DNA from: Ophioceras dolichostomum
Lineage: Eukaryota; Ascomycota; Sordariomycetes; Magnaporthales; Ophioceraceae
Length of the DNA: 64,000 nt
Assembly: GCA_003049485.1 (NCBI GenBank)
Contig: PYST01000072.1
Location: 40,648-104,647, forward strand
Direction of reading: 5' to 3'
The position numbers and the translations under genes are program-made. Numbering within the stretch: the stretch's first letter is position 1; each line of letters starts with the position of its first letter. This document shows positions 1 to 11,689 of this stretch, one piece after another. The notes beneath the pieces were generated by a model. That model did no database searches, was not told the origin of the DNA, and was given only the letters and a program-made list of their open reading frames with translations.

Positions 1-1
1 C

Positions 2-3000
2 ATCATCGGCGCCAAGATCCGCACGTACCTGCTGGAACGATCCCGTCTGGTGTTCCAACCCCTCAAGGAACGCAACTACCACATTTTCTACCAGCTCATC
101 GCCGGTGTGACCGACCAGCAGCGGCAGGCACTCAGCCTCATGCCAGTCGAGCAGTTTGAGTACCTCAACCAGGGCAACACCCCGACCATCGATGGCGTTG
201 ATGACAAGGCCGAATTCCAGGCGACACGCAACTCGCTAAAGACAATCGGTGTGACGGACGCCCAACAGGAGGACATCTTCCGCCTGCTCGCCGGTCTGCT
301 ACACCTGGGCAATGTGAATATCGGGGCGTCGCGGTCAGAAAGCACTTTATCTGCGACGGAGCCGGCTCTAGAGAAGGCGTGTAGCATCCTGGGGATCAAC
401 GCGCCCGAGTTTGCCAAGTGGATTGTCAAGAAGCAGTTGATCACTAGAGGTGAGAAGATTACATCCAACTTGACACAGGCGCAGGCCACTGTGGTGCGAG
501 ATTCGGTGGCCAAGTTCATCTACTCCAGCCTATTCGACTGGCTGGTGGACATCATCAACCGAAGCCTGGCTACGGAGGAGGTGCTTAATCGGGTTAGCTC
601 TTTCATTGGTGTTCTGGATATCTACGGTTTTGAGCACTTCGCCAAGAATTCGTTCGAGCAGTTCTGCATCAACTACGCCAACGAAAAGCTGCAACAGGAG
701 TTCAACCAGCACGTCTTCAAGCTCGAGCAGGAGGAGTACCTTCGGGAGCAGATCGACTGGACCTTCATCGACTTCTCGGACAACCAGCCCTGTATCGATC
801 TGATCGAGGGCAAGCTGGGTATCCTGTCCCTCCTGGACGAGGAATCACGCTTACCCATGGGCTCCGACGAGCAGTTCGTGACGAAGCTTCACCACCACTA
901 CGCCGGCGACAAGCACGAATTCTACAAGAAGCCGCGTTTCGGCAAGTCAGCCTTCACGGTGTGCCACTACGCCATCGACGTCACGTACGAATCAGAGGGC
1001 TTTATCGAGAAGAACCGCGACACCGTGCCAGACGAGCACATGGCCGTGCTGCGCTCATCCCGCAACCCCTTCCTAGGGCAGGTTCTCGCGGCCGCGTCGG
1101 CGGTGCGCGAGAAGGACCTGGCGGCAGCCTCGACAACCGCCGTGAAGCCGGCGGCTGGGCGCAAGATCGGCGTCTCAGTCAACCGCAAGCCAACACTAGG
1201 AGGTATATTCCGGTCGTCGCTGATCGAGCTGATGCACACGATCAACAACACCGATGTCCACTATATCCGTTGTATCAAGCCGAACGAGGCCAAGGAGGCG
1301 TGGAAGTTCGAGGGCCCAATGGTGCTCAGCCAACTGCGGGCCTGCGGTGTTCTGGAGACGGTACGAATCAGCTGTGCGGGTTACCCGACCCGGTGGACGT
1401 ACGAGGAGTTCGCACTCCGGTACTACATGCTGGTACCTTCGGCCCAGTGGACGTCAGATATCAGGCCGATGGCCAACGCGATCCTGATGCGGGCACTGGG
1501 TGGCAGCTCCGGCAAGGGCGTAGACAAATACCAGCTTGGTCTGACCAAGATCTTCTTCCGCGCGGGCATGCTGGCCTTCCTGGAGAACCTCCGCACGAAC
1601 CGGCTGAACGAGTGCGCCATCATGATCCAAAAGAACCTGCGCGCCAAGTACTACAGGCGGCGCTACCTCATGGCGCGCGAGTCGATTATACGGTCACAGG
1701 CCGCGATCCGCGGGTTCCGGGTGCGCAAGCAGGCCCAGGAGCTGCGGGTTATCAAGGCGGCGACGACGATCCAGCGTGTCTGGCGCGGCCAGAAGCAACG
1801 CAAGGAGTTCCTGCGCATCAGGGCCGACGTGGTGGCTGCGCAGGCCGCCATGAAGGGCTACCTTCGCCGCAAGCAGATCATGGAGGAGCGTGTGGGCAAC
1901 GCCGCGGTGCTCATCCAGCGTGTGTGGCGGTCACGGAGGCAGCTGCGGTCGTGGAGGCAGTACCGGCACAAGGTGGTGCTCATCCAGAGCCTGTGGCGCG
2001 GCCGGACGGCAAGGCGCGAGTACAAGAAGATTCGCGAGGAGGCGCGCGATCTCAAGCAGATCTCGTACAAGCTGGAGAACAAGGTGGTGGAGCTGACGCA
2101 GTCGTTGGGCACGATGAAGGCGCAGAACAAGGACTTGCGCAGCCAGGTGGAGAACTACGAGAACCAGATCAAGTCGTGGAAGAGCAGGCACAACGCGCTC
2201 GAGGTCCGCACCAAGGAGCTGCAGAGCGAGGCCAACCAGGCCGGTATCGCGGCGGCCAAGCTCGAGGCGCTGGAGCAGGACTTCCGCAAGCTGCAGCAGA
2301 GCTTCGACGAGTCTGCTGCCAACGCCAAGCGCATGCAGCAGGCCGAGATCGAACTCAAGGACTCGCTTCGTGCCACGAGCTCCGAGCTGGAGGCGGCCCG
2401 GCGCGAGGTTGATCTGTCCGAGGCCGACAAGAACAACCTGCGCCAGCAGCTGGCCGAGCTCACCGAGGCCCTGGAGATTGCCAGGAGGAGCGCGCCTGTC
2501 AACGGCGCCGGCGAGCCTATCATGGCCAACGGCAACGGCATCGGCCCTGGCAACCTCGCCCCTGCCGCTACCGGCCTCATCAACCTGGTGTCGTCCAAGA
2601 AGCCCAAGCGTCGCAGCGCTGGCGCCGAGCCCCGCGAGATAGACCGGTACAGCATGGCCTACAACCCGCGGCCCGTGTCCATGGCGGTCACGGGTGCCGG
2701 TCGGCAGAACCTGTCGGCCCTGTCCGGCTCTACCTTCGCGCCAGGCACAGACAACATCGAGATGGAGCTCGAGTCGCTGCTTGCCGACGAGGACGGCCTC
2801 AACGAGGAGGTCACCGTCGGTCTCATCCGCAACCTCAAGATCCCGTCGCCCAACACGAACCCGCCGCCCTCGGACAAGGAGGTGCTCTTCCCGTCGTACC
2901 TGATCAACCTGGTGACGTCGGAGATGTGGAACAATGGCTTCGTCAAGGAGTCGGAGCGCTTCCTGGCCAACGTGATGCAGTCCATCCAGCAGGAGGTGAT

Positions 3001-4285
3001 GCAGCACGACGGTGAGGAGGCCATCAACCCCGGCGCCTTCTGGCTGTCCAATGTGCATGAGATGCTGTCCTTCGTGTTCCTCGCTGAGGACTGGTACGAG
3101 GCTCAGAAGACGGACAACTACGAGTACGACCGTCTTCTCGAGATCGTGAAGCACGACCTGGAGAGCCTCGAGTTCAACATCTACCACACCTGGATGAAGG
3201 TGTTGAAGAAGAAGCTGCAGAAGATGATCATCCCGGCCATCATCGAGTCGCAGTCGCTGCCCGGCTTCGTTACTAACGAGAACAACCGGTTCCTCGGCAA
3301 GCTTCTGCAGACCAACTCTTCCCCCGCCTACAGCATGGACAACCTTCTGTCGCTGCTCAACAGCGTCTTCCGCGCCATGAAGGCCTACTACCTGGAGGAC
3401 TCCATCATCACCCAGACGGTGACCGAGCTTCTGCGGCTGGTCGGTGTGACGGCCTTCAACGACCTGCTGATGCGCCGCAACTTCCTGTCGTGGAAGCGCG
3501 GCCTGCAGATTAACTACAACATCACTCGCATCGAGGAGTGGTGCAAGAGCCACGACATGCCTGAGGGCACTCTGCAGCTCGAGCACTTGATGGTCGGTTC
3601 TCTCTTCATCTCATCCTCATCCTAACCCTAGCTACGAAAATCAGACACGCTAACCTAACCCCTCCTCCCCGAATACAGCAAGCCACAAAGCTTCTCCAGC
3701 TGAAGAAGGCTACCCTGAATGACATAGAGATCATTCAGGACATCTGCTGGATGTAAGTATCATCATCACCGCCGTCCAGCCTCTAATATCAGACTTACCA
3801 GCTCTAATGACACATTCCACCCAACCACAGGCTCTCTCCCAACCAGATCCAGAAGCTGCTCAACCAGTACCTCGTGGCCGACTACGAGCAGCCCATCAAC
3901 GGCGAGATCATGAAGGCCGTCGCCTCCCGTGTAACGGAGAAGAGCGACGTGCTGCTCCTTCAGGCCGTCGACATGGATGACAGTGGCCCATACGAGATTG
4001 CTGAGCCCAGAGTCATCACGGCTTTGGAGACTTACACTCCTTCTTGTATGTTCTTTTTGTCTCCATCTCCCTAAATTCGCATGGTATCTTCTAGCTAACC
4101 GTAACATTCTCCTCTACACAGGGCTACAAACCCCCCGCCTCAAGCGCCTCGCCGAGATAGTGTCGGCCCAGGCCATCGCCCAGCAGGAGAAGCTGGAGAT
4201 GCAGGACTTTGACGGCCCCAACGACGACGAGACTGAGGTCGACGAGACCATGCAGCCTCAGCAGGCCATCGGTGCGAGCGCCTAG
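2..4285 (+). CDS. MYO2: class V myosin heavy chain, 5'-truncated by the window
   Basis: Actin-based cargo motor for polarised vesicle and organelle transport. The frame is open from base 2, so the N-terminus (P-loop, switch I) lies upstream; 1347 residues are visible. Inferred exons are 2-3592, 3679-3752, 3831-4045 and 4122-4285. Motor landmarks are the switch II/relay motif DIYGFE near 616 and the converter-side RACGVLETVRI near 1337. Six IQ-type light-chain sites run about 1600-2040, then a coiled coil to about 2480, a low-complexity linker, and a globular cargo-binding DIL tail from about 2850 into the small exons. The TEDS-rule residue, 16 residues before DSVAK, is Glu (codon 452-454), as in class V motors that need no heavy-chain phosphorylation at that site. 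Three introns crowd the last 700 bases and interrupt the end of the DIL region. Class assignment is firm; the exact exon ends are inference. Confidence 0.96.
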
Positions 4286-6204
4286 TGGGCGCCGCCGGGC
4301 CTGCCGAGACCGCAGCTGGGCAAGCCGGTGCTGCCGAAGTCGATCGTCTTCGCGAGGTGGAGCGCTAGAGCTTCTGCGCCATCATGCGGAGGTAGTGGAG
4401 GAAGTAGACGAGAGGGAGGAGAGGAGCGGAGAGGGGGAGAAGGGTCGGTGGACGGGTTGGCGGTAGCAGCAGCAGCAGCAGTTTTAGATCCGCCAGAGGA
4501 AGCCTTAGGCGGAGAAAGGAGGGAAGGGGGCCTACAAACGAGCATACCGTCAACCGTTTATGATCGAGGGCCGTCTTGCGGTGATGAACCTCCTTCGTTT
4601 CCCTCCTTACCCCCTCCACTTTTATCGGCTGCCCCTCCCACTACTACCACTGAATGTGATGGTGGTGGACCTGGCGGACCGCTGTTGGCTAGTATCGTCG
4701 ACAAGGAGAACGTCAAGCCACCAAGACCTTCACCTCCGCCGCCAGCTCATCTCATATAGCTGCTAGCTGCTGTCTGTATTTTGGATGGCCTCTCTTGCTC
4801 CTGCTTCCTCGAAGTTTGCTTGTTGTGATGTCACTTCTTTCTTCCTGGGAGGGACTGGACTGGATCTTCCATGTCGAGCAATTGTCGTTGTTCTTACCTA
4901 CCTTACCTTACTAGTTTACTCTGTTGTTTTCGTCTTCTCATGGTGTGGTGCATTTGAAAATAGGCTGGCTGGGCTTGTATGGATGGATCAATCTTTTCTT
5001 CTTTCCTGTGTACCGCACAAGTAAACACAAAACTACCTGCCCGTGCCTTATGGTACCTACTACGAAACTACACTTGACCTACCAACTGTCACGTCATACT
5101 ACCATTTAAACGATTTTTGTTGACTGCTCCCAAGGCGGCGCGTTTCACTTCTCCCTCCCACGTTGTTCTTTGGCCTTATATCTGTCAGCTATCTGGAGTG
5201 TGATCGAAAGAGGAGAGAGAAGAGGGAGAAGAGTGAAGAAGAGGAAGAGAACGGAGTGTGAGGTGAAAGTTTTGTACTACATGAAAGAGAAATACGAGAA
5301 ACAAAAAAAATAAAAGAAAGAAAGAGAAAAAGAACGTCTGGCCGAAGGAACGGTGAGAACGCAACTGGACCAGATTATCACTGCGAGTTCTCACCCATTG
5401 GCGCCCCCCGATGGTGCCCTCTCATCAACGACGACGACCCCCGTTTTCGTCCCAAAAACTATTCCCTTTCTCCATCCCATCACTTTCGCTCTCACGCAGG
5501 GCCCGTCTATAGGCATTTGCCTTAAGGACCATGTACCTCAGCATCAGCCCCTACGCCCTGGTCTCTTGAGGCGGTAGCCTCTGGGTAAAATTTTTAGTGT
5601 AAATCTCAGAGCAAAAAGGTCTTCCGCACAATGGTATGCTTTGCCCCCTTCTGCTTGTGAGACTTTTTTTTTATATATGAGATTTGTCCGAGTGCCTAGG
5701 TAGGTAGATACGTACTCCTTCGAGACACTATCGGTATCATTGAAAACGGCCTCTTTACTGAATGTCTCGAGAGCTTACAACAAAGACATCATGAGCCTCA
5801 AAATTTGGTCCACAGTGCACGCCTCCTTGAGTGTTGCATTGCAAAAGAGGTAAGTCACGACTCAAATTGTCGAGTCGAGGTATTAGGTTCCATGTTTCCT
5901 GCCTTCGATTTTGGCTATGATGTCAACATTCCACACAGCAGTGCACCCACCCCTCATCGAAAGCAGATGCAGGCGCGACGCTAGGACTCCGTACATCGGC
6001 TTGAAACGTTCCCGGCGTGATAGACAGACACTACCTGGCTGCTGTCCTCGATGTCCATATTTTCATACCCTACGACCGATTCATAATCGGTTTTTGTCAA
6101 CCGAATGCCTTCTCTATAGCTTACCCTAAAAGCAATAAATCAACCTTTCTTCTCCAGCATCGTCTCACCTTAGAACAAGAGCTGTATATCAGAAGTGTAC
6201 AATC
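4286..6204. other. intergenic region, 1.9 kb
   Basis: No coding region is supported here. 4290-4780 is a C- and G-rich low-complexity stretch, likely the myosin 3' UTR. 5208-5337 is an almost pure purine tract with A-runs. From about 5580 the sequence becomes more AT-rich and includes a CCTAGGTAGGTAG motif near 5696. Short open frames lack coding character. Confidence 0.6.
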
Positions 6205-7702
6205 ATGTTGATACCTCGCATAAACATCGGTATGCTCCAGCCAGAAACCCAGACAAGAGATAAAGATTCTCGCTAACTTTAGGTTCCTATAAACATTTCC
6301 CCTCCACAAAGACTGGGTCCTAGACGGGGGCTACCTCCCGCACACGCTCATCCGCGTGGGGATCCGGCGGCAGCTCGCGGAGCGGCTGGCCTCCATCCGC
6401 ACGGCGTCGCTGGCGGGCGACTACGAGCGCAAGATGGAGTTCATCGAGCGCCTGCGCACGCGGCCCATCGCGGTCGAGACGGCGGCGGCCAACTCGCAGC
6501 ACTACGAGGTCGGCACGGGCGTGCTGCTGGCGACCCTGGGGCCCCGCATGAAGTACTCGAGCTGCCTGTATCCTAAGGGCGGCGAGACGCTCGCTCAGGC
6601 CGAGGTCGCTATGCTGCGGACGTATGTTGAGAAGGCGGGGCTTGAGGACGGGATGGAGATTTTGGATTTGGGGTGAGTTCTTCCTTTTCCATGTCACGAT
6701 GATAATGATTCGAAACTAAGCCTTGATCGATTCGACCTAACTAACAAGTTATTGACTTGCGTAGATGCGGCTGGGGCTCTGGTGCCCTCTATTACGCAGA
6801 AGTGCTGCCGGGAGCAAAGATCACGGCGTTTTCAAACTCGAGGACTCAGAAGGAGTATATTGACTCCAAAGCCAAGGAAAAGGGACTTACCAACCTGACC
6901 GTCATCACGGGTGACGTCTCCGAGTATGAGTTCGAGAAGGAGAAGTTCGACAGGGTCGTTTCCATCGAGGTCAGCCAACCGATTCTCCCACCGGCCTCTC
7001 GCCCCATATGGGCTCCCAAGACAAGATTCTTTCTATTTTCCCTGTCAGATATGGGAGTCCTGGACTGACAGACTCCCCTGGCGATTTTGTTGCACCCTTG
7101 AACTCTTCCTCTAGATGTTCGAGCACATGAAGAACTACGAACTGCTGATGGCCAAAATTGCCCGTGCTCTCAAGCCGGGCGGCAAGCTGTTCGTGCACAT
7201 CTTCACACATAAGTCGATGCCGTACGATTACGAGGAGGGCTGGATGACCACGCACTTCTTCACGGGCGGGACCATGATGTCGGCGGACCTGCTGCTCTAC
7301 TTCCAGAGGGAGCTGAAGATCGAGAAGCAGTGGTGGGTGAACGGGAACCACTATTCTAAGACCTGTGAGGTGAGTAGTAGAAGCTCCATGAATCCCCTAC
7401 CGGACATGAGTCGTCTGTGTTGTCGTCCCCGGGTTTTCTAGACCACTATAGTCTTGGGACGCTGACCATTATGCCCTCTCCCGGCTTGATACCAACAGGA
7501 CTGGTTGGCGAAGATGATAGCTAACAAGAAGGAACTCTGGCCGCACCTGGTTGAGACGTACGGTGAGAAGGACGCGGCGACCTGGTACAACAGGTGGCAG
7601 ATCTTCTACATGGCTTGCTCTGAGCTCTTCGCTTACGAAGGGGGCGACATCTGGGGGGTTGCACATTATCTGTTCGAGAAGCCTGCGACAAGCCAGCAGT
7701 AG
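6205..7702 (+). CDS. cyclopropane-fatty-acyl-phospholipid synthase-like SAM methyltransferase
   Basis: Predicted S-adenosylmethionine-dependent methyltransferase of the CFA-synthase/coclaurine-N-methyltransferase-like family; the substrate in fungi is not established. Inferred exons are 6205-6229, 6312-6672, 6765-6969, 7115-7369 and 7499-7702, giving 349 residues, the usual family size. The SAM-binding motif I (ILDLGCGWGSG) is split by intron 2. Further family marks are SIEMFEHMKNYE, a hallmark EGWM, and HYSKTCEDWL. The start is a nine-codon exon at ATG 6205: it restores the N-terminal region ahead of DWVLDGGYLP, where no in-frame ATG exists and a stop lies at 6290. Its intron needs an AAG acceptor at 6309-6311 with a CTAAC branch site about 35 nt upstream. 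The family call is strong; the first exon is inference and could be wrong. Confidence 0.85.
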
Positions 7703-8008
7703 CGTAGATTGAGTTCGAAGAAGTTCCAATTCGTGATCGATAGAAGAATCCTCGAACTAGCACTGCGTGATGACGCCGCACTGGGGTACCGCTCTATGAA
7801 CGCCTCGTCTTCCCGTCGCATCCGTGAACATTGAAGCCCAAGGCGACCTCCATATCGGTATGTACAAGCGGGCAAGGCACTGTGGTGGCCCGCGCAGAGT
7901 AGCCGTGGCATCTATGTCGTAGCTCCCACGGTCGGGGAGAAGAATTGGCGCAAGCAGCCCGACGCAGCCGTTGAGGCAGAGCCTGTCCGCTGCCGCAAAG
8001 TCGTCTTC
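7703..8008. other. short convergent intergenic region
   Basis: This stretch lies between the 3' ends of the methyltransferase and the complex I subunit. I see no gene, repeat or structured RNA in it. Confidence 0.5.
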
Positions 8009-8439
8009 CTAATGGTCCCATGGGTGCTTCCAGCCTAGAAGCGCCGGGCCTGGAAAGCGGGAAAAACAACCATTCGTTAGTTTGGGATGAGTCCGTCGCT
8101 ATTTGCAGCTGCTGGAAGGCCCAACGAGGGGAGCAGTGGGGGGCTCGCAAGGAAGTTGCTCAAGTACCATCTTTCTTCGCCCGGTACATCAACTGCGTAG
8201 ATGAAGGAAGACGTTAGTATAGGATCGACATAGCCCACACTCGACACACTCGACTCAATTGAGCCCGTCAGAGCCTTTGACGGGAGGAGCAACGGGGGCA
8301 AGCAGACGCAACTCACGAAGAACCACATGCTGGCACCCAGCGCCGTAGCAGTCAACTTGTAGAAACGACTTGGGTTCGCACCGACTGTCTTGTACACAGG
8401 CATTTTTGGAGCCTGGCTAGATGGTGGAGGGTGAGCCAT
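8009..8439 (-). CDS. NDUFB2: complex I accessory subunit, NDUFB2/AGGG-like, three exons
   Basis: Small single-pass accessory subunit of mitochondrial NADH:ubiquinone oxidoreductase, in the membrane arm. Reading the minus strand, inferred exons are 8439-8317, 8192-8168 (25 nt) and 8049-8009, together 62 residues. After a Pro-rich start come PVYKTVGANPSRFYK, a hydrophobic GASMWFFLMY membrane segment, and the family tail YRAKKDGPALLGWKHPWDH. This tail resembles the YRAKQDGP..GWRHPWD end of plant NDUFB2. All three joins keep frame and use GTGAGT..GCAG and GTACTT..CCAG. Without splicing the frame runs on from exon 1 into unrelated sequence, so simple ORF calling gives a false 125-residue protein. 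The start is ATG 8439; an upstream GTG in frame is not a eukaryotic start. Family call from remembered sequence similarity. Confidence 0.88.
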
Positions 8440-9064
8440 TTTGCTGCCGGACACGTTCGGATTGGAGCACGGCTATGGTTTAAGTCGATGGGCTCCGTGA
8501 TGGTTGGTTGGTTGATTGAACCTTTGACCTCGGGGATCATGCACTCCGCGATGGTCCGCGATGGTTCATCCATCCCATCCATTGATCCACAGCACTTGAT
8601 GCCTGAAAACAAAGGCATGAATATTGAGCATGTGCGAATGATTAACCGTACTGCTTCCTACACTGTTCCCTGCAAGGTTCCGATTGCCTGGTCCGTGCCC
8701 AGAACTTCAATCGCTGCAGGGAACTTTACAGCGCGAAACGTTATTGTTCCATTCATCACTGATCAACGAACGCTCCCTTCTTTTTGGTCAGTGATCCGAA
8801 AGGAACTTCTTCGCTTTTTGGCAGCTTCCACACTTTTACACCAGAATCTTTCCATTAGGAATGCCTTTGCCACCTCGCGCCTCGTCGGTCCGCCTCTCCC
8901 TCGTGGCCTCTTTGCCGTAAAGCGGCACCGCGAACGCGTTTGTCCCAGCTCGTGGCTCCCTTAGCTGGCAGACACCACCGATCCGCTCATCTCTCGGCAC
9001 GACGATAGGCGAAACGAAACGAAACCGATTCCTTACAATCGCAAACCACCCATAGATCATAGAT
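8440..9064. promoter_or_regulatory. divergent promoter region between complex I subunit and BUR1
   Basis: 625 bp separates the two divergent start codons. It contains no supported gene. I cannot point to a specific transcription-factor site, and the regulatory role is inferred only from the gene arrangement. Confidence 0.4.
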
Positions 9065-11014
9065 ATGGGTGCGACCGATGGCGGGCTAGGCGCGCCCGCC
9101 ACCGCCCAGTCGCCACGCTCGTTCGCGATTCAGCACCAGCGGCCCAGAACGGCCTTCCAGGGATGCTCTCGAATCGGCGACTACGAGTTGCTGGGTAAGC
9201 TTGGCGAGGGAACCTTCGGCGAGGTTCACAAGGCGAAGTCGAGGAAGACCGGCGCTCTCTACGCCCTCAAGAAGATCATCATGCACAACGAGAAGGACGG
9301 TTTCCCCATAACCGCTCTCCGAGAGATCAAGCTCCTGAAGCTCCTTTCACATAAGAACGTGCTCAGGTTGGAGGACATGGCGGTCGAGCACCCGGTCAGA
9401 AGCACGGACAAGCGCAAGCGACCCATCATGTACATGGTCACACCGTACATGGACCACGATCTGTCTGGCCTGCTGGACAACCCCTCGGTGAAGTTCACCG
9501 AGCCGCAGATCAAATGCTACCTGATGCAGCTCCTGGAAGGCCTCAAGTACCTCCACGACAGCCACATCCTGCACCGGGATATGAAAGCGGCAAACCTTTT
9601 GATCAACAACCGCGGCATCCTCCAGATTGCAGACTTCGGTCTGGCCAGGCATTACGACGGCCCGGTGCCCCAGCCTGGGCGAGGGGGAGGTATTGGCATG
9701 CGCGCGTACACAAGCTTGGTCGTCACCCGCTGGTATCGGCCCCCAGAGCTCCTCCTCCATCTGAAGAAGTACACCACCGCTATTGATATGTGGGGCGTTG
9801 GGTATGTTTAGCAGCGTTTTCATTCCGTGATATATCTTGAGACCCGCATGATGTTTTGCATTGGTAGAGAAGTTGTCGCTGACCGGGCTTGAATCTCGCG
9901 AAGATGCGTTTTCGGAGAAATGCTCATCGGGAAACCCATTCTCTCGGGCGAGAGCGATGGCCACCAACTGGAAATTATCTGGGATCTTTGCGGCTCACCC
10001 ACTGATGATACCATGCCTGGCTGGAGGGATCTGTCGGGTGCGGAGGGACTCCAGCCCAAGGCGCGGCCTGGGAACTTATCCCAGCGATTCAGAGAGTACG
10101 TAGCCCTCCCCAATCTCTCCGCAACGGCATGAGATGACAGGTTGTTGACATGTTCGTAATTTGTTAGGTACGGGGCTGGAGCAGTGTCATTGCTCAAAGA
10201 ACTCCTGAAGCTCGACTGGAGGACGAGGGTTAACGCAATAGATGCTTTGCAACATCCCTATTTCCGAAACGCGCCTCTTCCGGCGAGTCCTGGCGACCTC
10301 CCAACATTTGAGGACAGCCACGAGCTTGACCGGAGGAAATTCCACGACCGGCCGCCCAAGGCCCTCCCCCCTGCCCCTAAGGGTGGCGCGGTTGGCCGAG
10401 GGCCACTGGATGGTGCGGGACCGGACCGTGGTTTCCAGAGTGGAGATTTCGGCCGGAACGGCGTGAACGGCAGCGCGGCCGGGAGCAGATACCCACCGCC
10501 ATCGCATGCAGGAGGAGCTGGCGGTGGCGCTCCGCATAGGAATCCACCAAATGGAGATATTGACCGGAGGCAGCCGGCGTGGCACAAGGATAGGGGCCTT
10601 CCACCGCGCCCGCCGCCTCCTGCCGACCTCCATAATGGTTGGGACGGTGGTGGCGGCCCAATCGACCACTCCTCGCTCTACCGGGACCCGCCGAGGAGCC
10701 GAGGAAACCCCGGCCCAGGCGGCGGGGGCGGGCGTGCAGACGTGGACACCTACATCCCCAGCTATGGAGCCGGGCGCCGGGACGAACGGGGCCCGATGCG
10801 GGACGACCGGCGGCGACGCGACGACTGGGACGACAGGAGGTATGACAGGGATCGCGCCGGCCCGGTTGGTGGCGGCCTCGGCTACGACGATCGGGTTCGG
10901 AGCAGTAGGACCAGGAGCCGCTCGCCCATCCGAGATAGGGACCGGGACCGCGACAGGGACATGCGCGACCGAGACCGGGATCGAGATCGAGACCGCGATA
11001 GCTACCGGAGGTAG
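9065..11014 (+). CDS. BUR1: BUR1/CDK9-type cyclin-dependent kinase
   Basis: Nuclear Ser/Thr kinase that, with a Bur2-type cyclin, phosphorylates the RNA polymerase II CTD and Spt5 to promote elongation. Inferred exons are 9065-9801, 9904-10095 and 10168-11014 (591 residues). The kinase domain starts near residue 39 with GEGTFGEV (47-54) and Lys in ALKK (69). It has the cyclin-binding helix PITALRE, HRDMKAANLL, DFGLAR and the activation segment TSLVVTRWYRPPELL. The C-terminal third is disordered, Pro/Gly-rich, and ends in SR and RD dipeptide runs. Intron 1 appears to use an AAG acceptor (9901-9903), the first AG after a CTGAC branch site; it restores the expected MWGVGCVFGEM, and other AGs give stops. 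Identity as the Bur1 class rests on the N-terminal extension and the GRGGG insert in the T-loop. Confidence 0.94.
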
Positions 11015-11689
11015 GGCGGGTTGGTCGTTTTTCGAGGACACGAACCGGATCTGGAAGACCTTTTGCCCGCGGCGCTCATCGACGAGCTTTTCCAGCCTCC
11101 GTCCTAGGCGGTCTGGGGACTCGTGCATTGATTGATCCAGCAGGAAGCAAAAAAACAAAATTCTAATATGGCCGAGCGCTGGCTGAGCTTACATGACCGA
11201 CGTCATCCCCTTGCCGCTCTCTTCGCCGATTTTTTTTTTCTCTCTCTTAGTCTTTGTTACTACTTCATGGTTGTTTTCACCGGAGTCGCGGGTATTGGAC
11301 CAGGGGCGCATGGATAGCCTCGGTGGCGAGCATAACCGATAGGAGTCATATTCTGGCGGAAAGGAGCATACACGCTGCCCGAGGTTTGCTCTCACAGTTT
11401 GTCGGAATGGGTCGGGCTTTTCAGAATCACAACATTACAGCTTGTTTGTGCATGCAGGGGTGGTCATGATGGAAAGCGAGGAATGAGTTCGGTTTAGTAG
11501 AGGAAGCAAAAAGCAAATAGCGGTTACGAACGCTCATGAGAGAAACCGTATGTACAGTATAACCTAATGTAGATTTTACCCCCATAGGAAGCCTTGTAAG
11601 GCTTGTCCGGGTAGTCTAACAACACAAACACAATTGCACAACTGATAATACTATGGGTGCGGCCTGAAACGGGTATAGAGTTGCCTCGG
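11015..11689. other. convergent intergenic region
   Basis: This 675-bp stretch between two converging 3' ends holds T-rich and A-rich tracts (for example 11148-11160 and 11230-11240) that fit 3' UTR and polyadenylation signals. No gene is seen. Confidence 0.5.

Noticed and set aside
961..2412. 483-residue same-strand frame inside the myosin
   Set aside because: It overlaps the motor and IQ coding region in another frame and is Gly/Arg/Ala-rich, as expected from a shifted GC-rich gene.
1931..3586. 551-residue open frame antisense to the myosin
   Set aside because: It is the mirror of GC-biased codons in a well-supported gene; the product is Leu/Val/His/Arg-rich with no family likeness.
4328..4759. 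143-residue frame just after the myosin stop
   Set aside because: Low-complexity Gly/Pro/Arg sequence in the likely 3' UTR, with no conservation mark.
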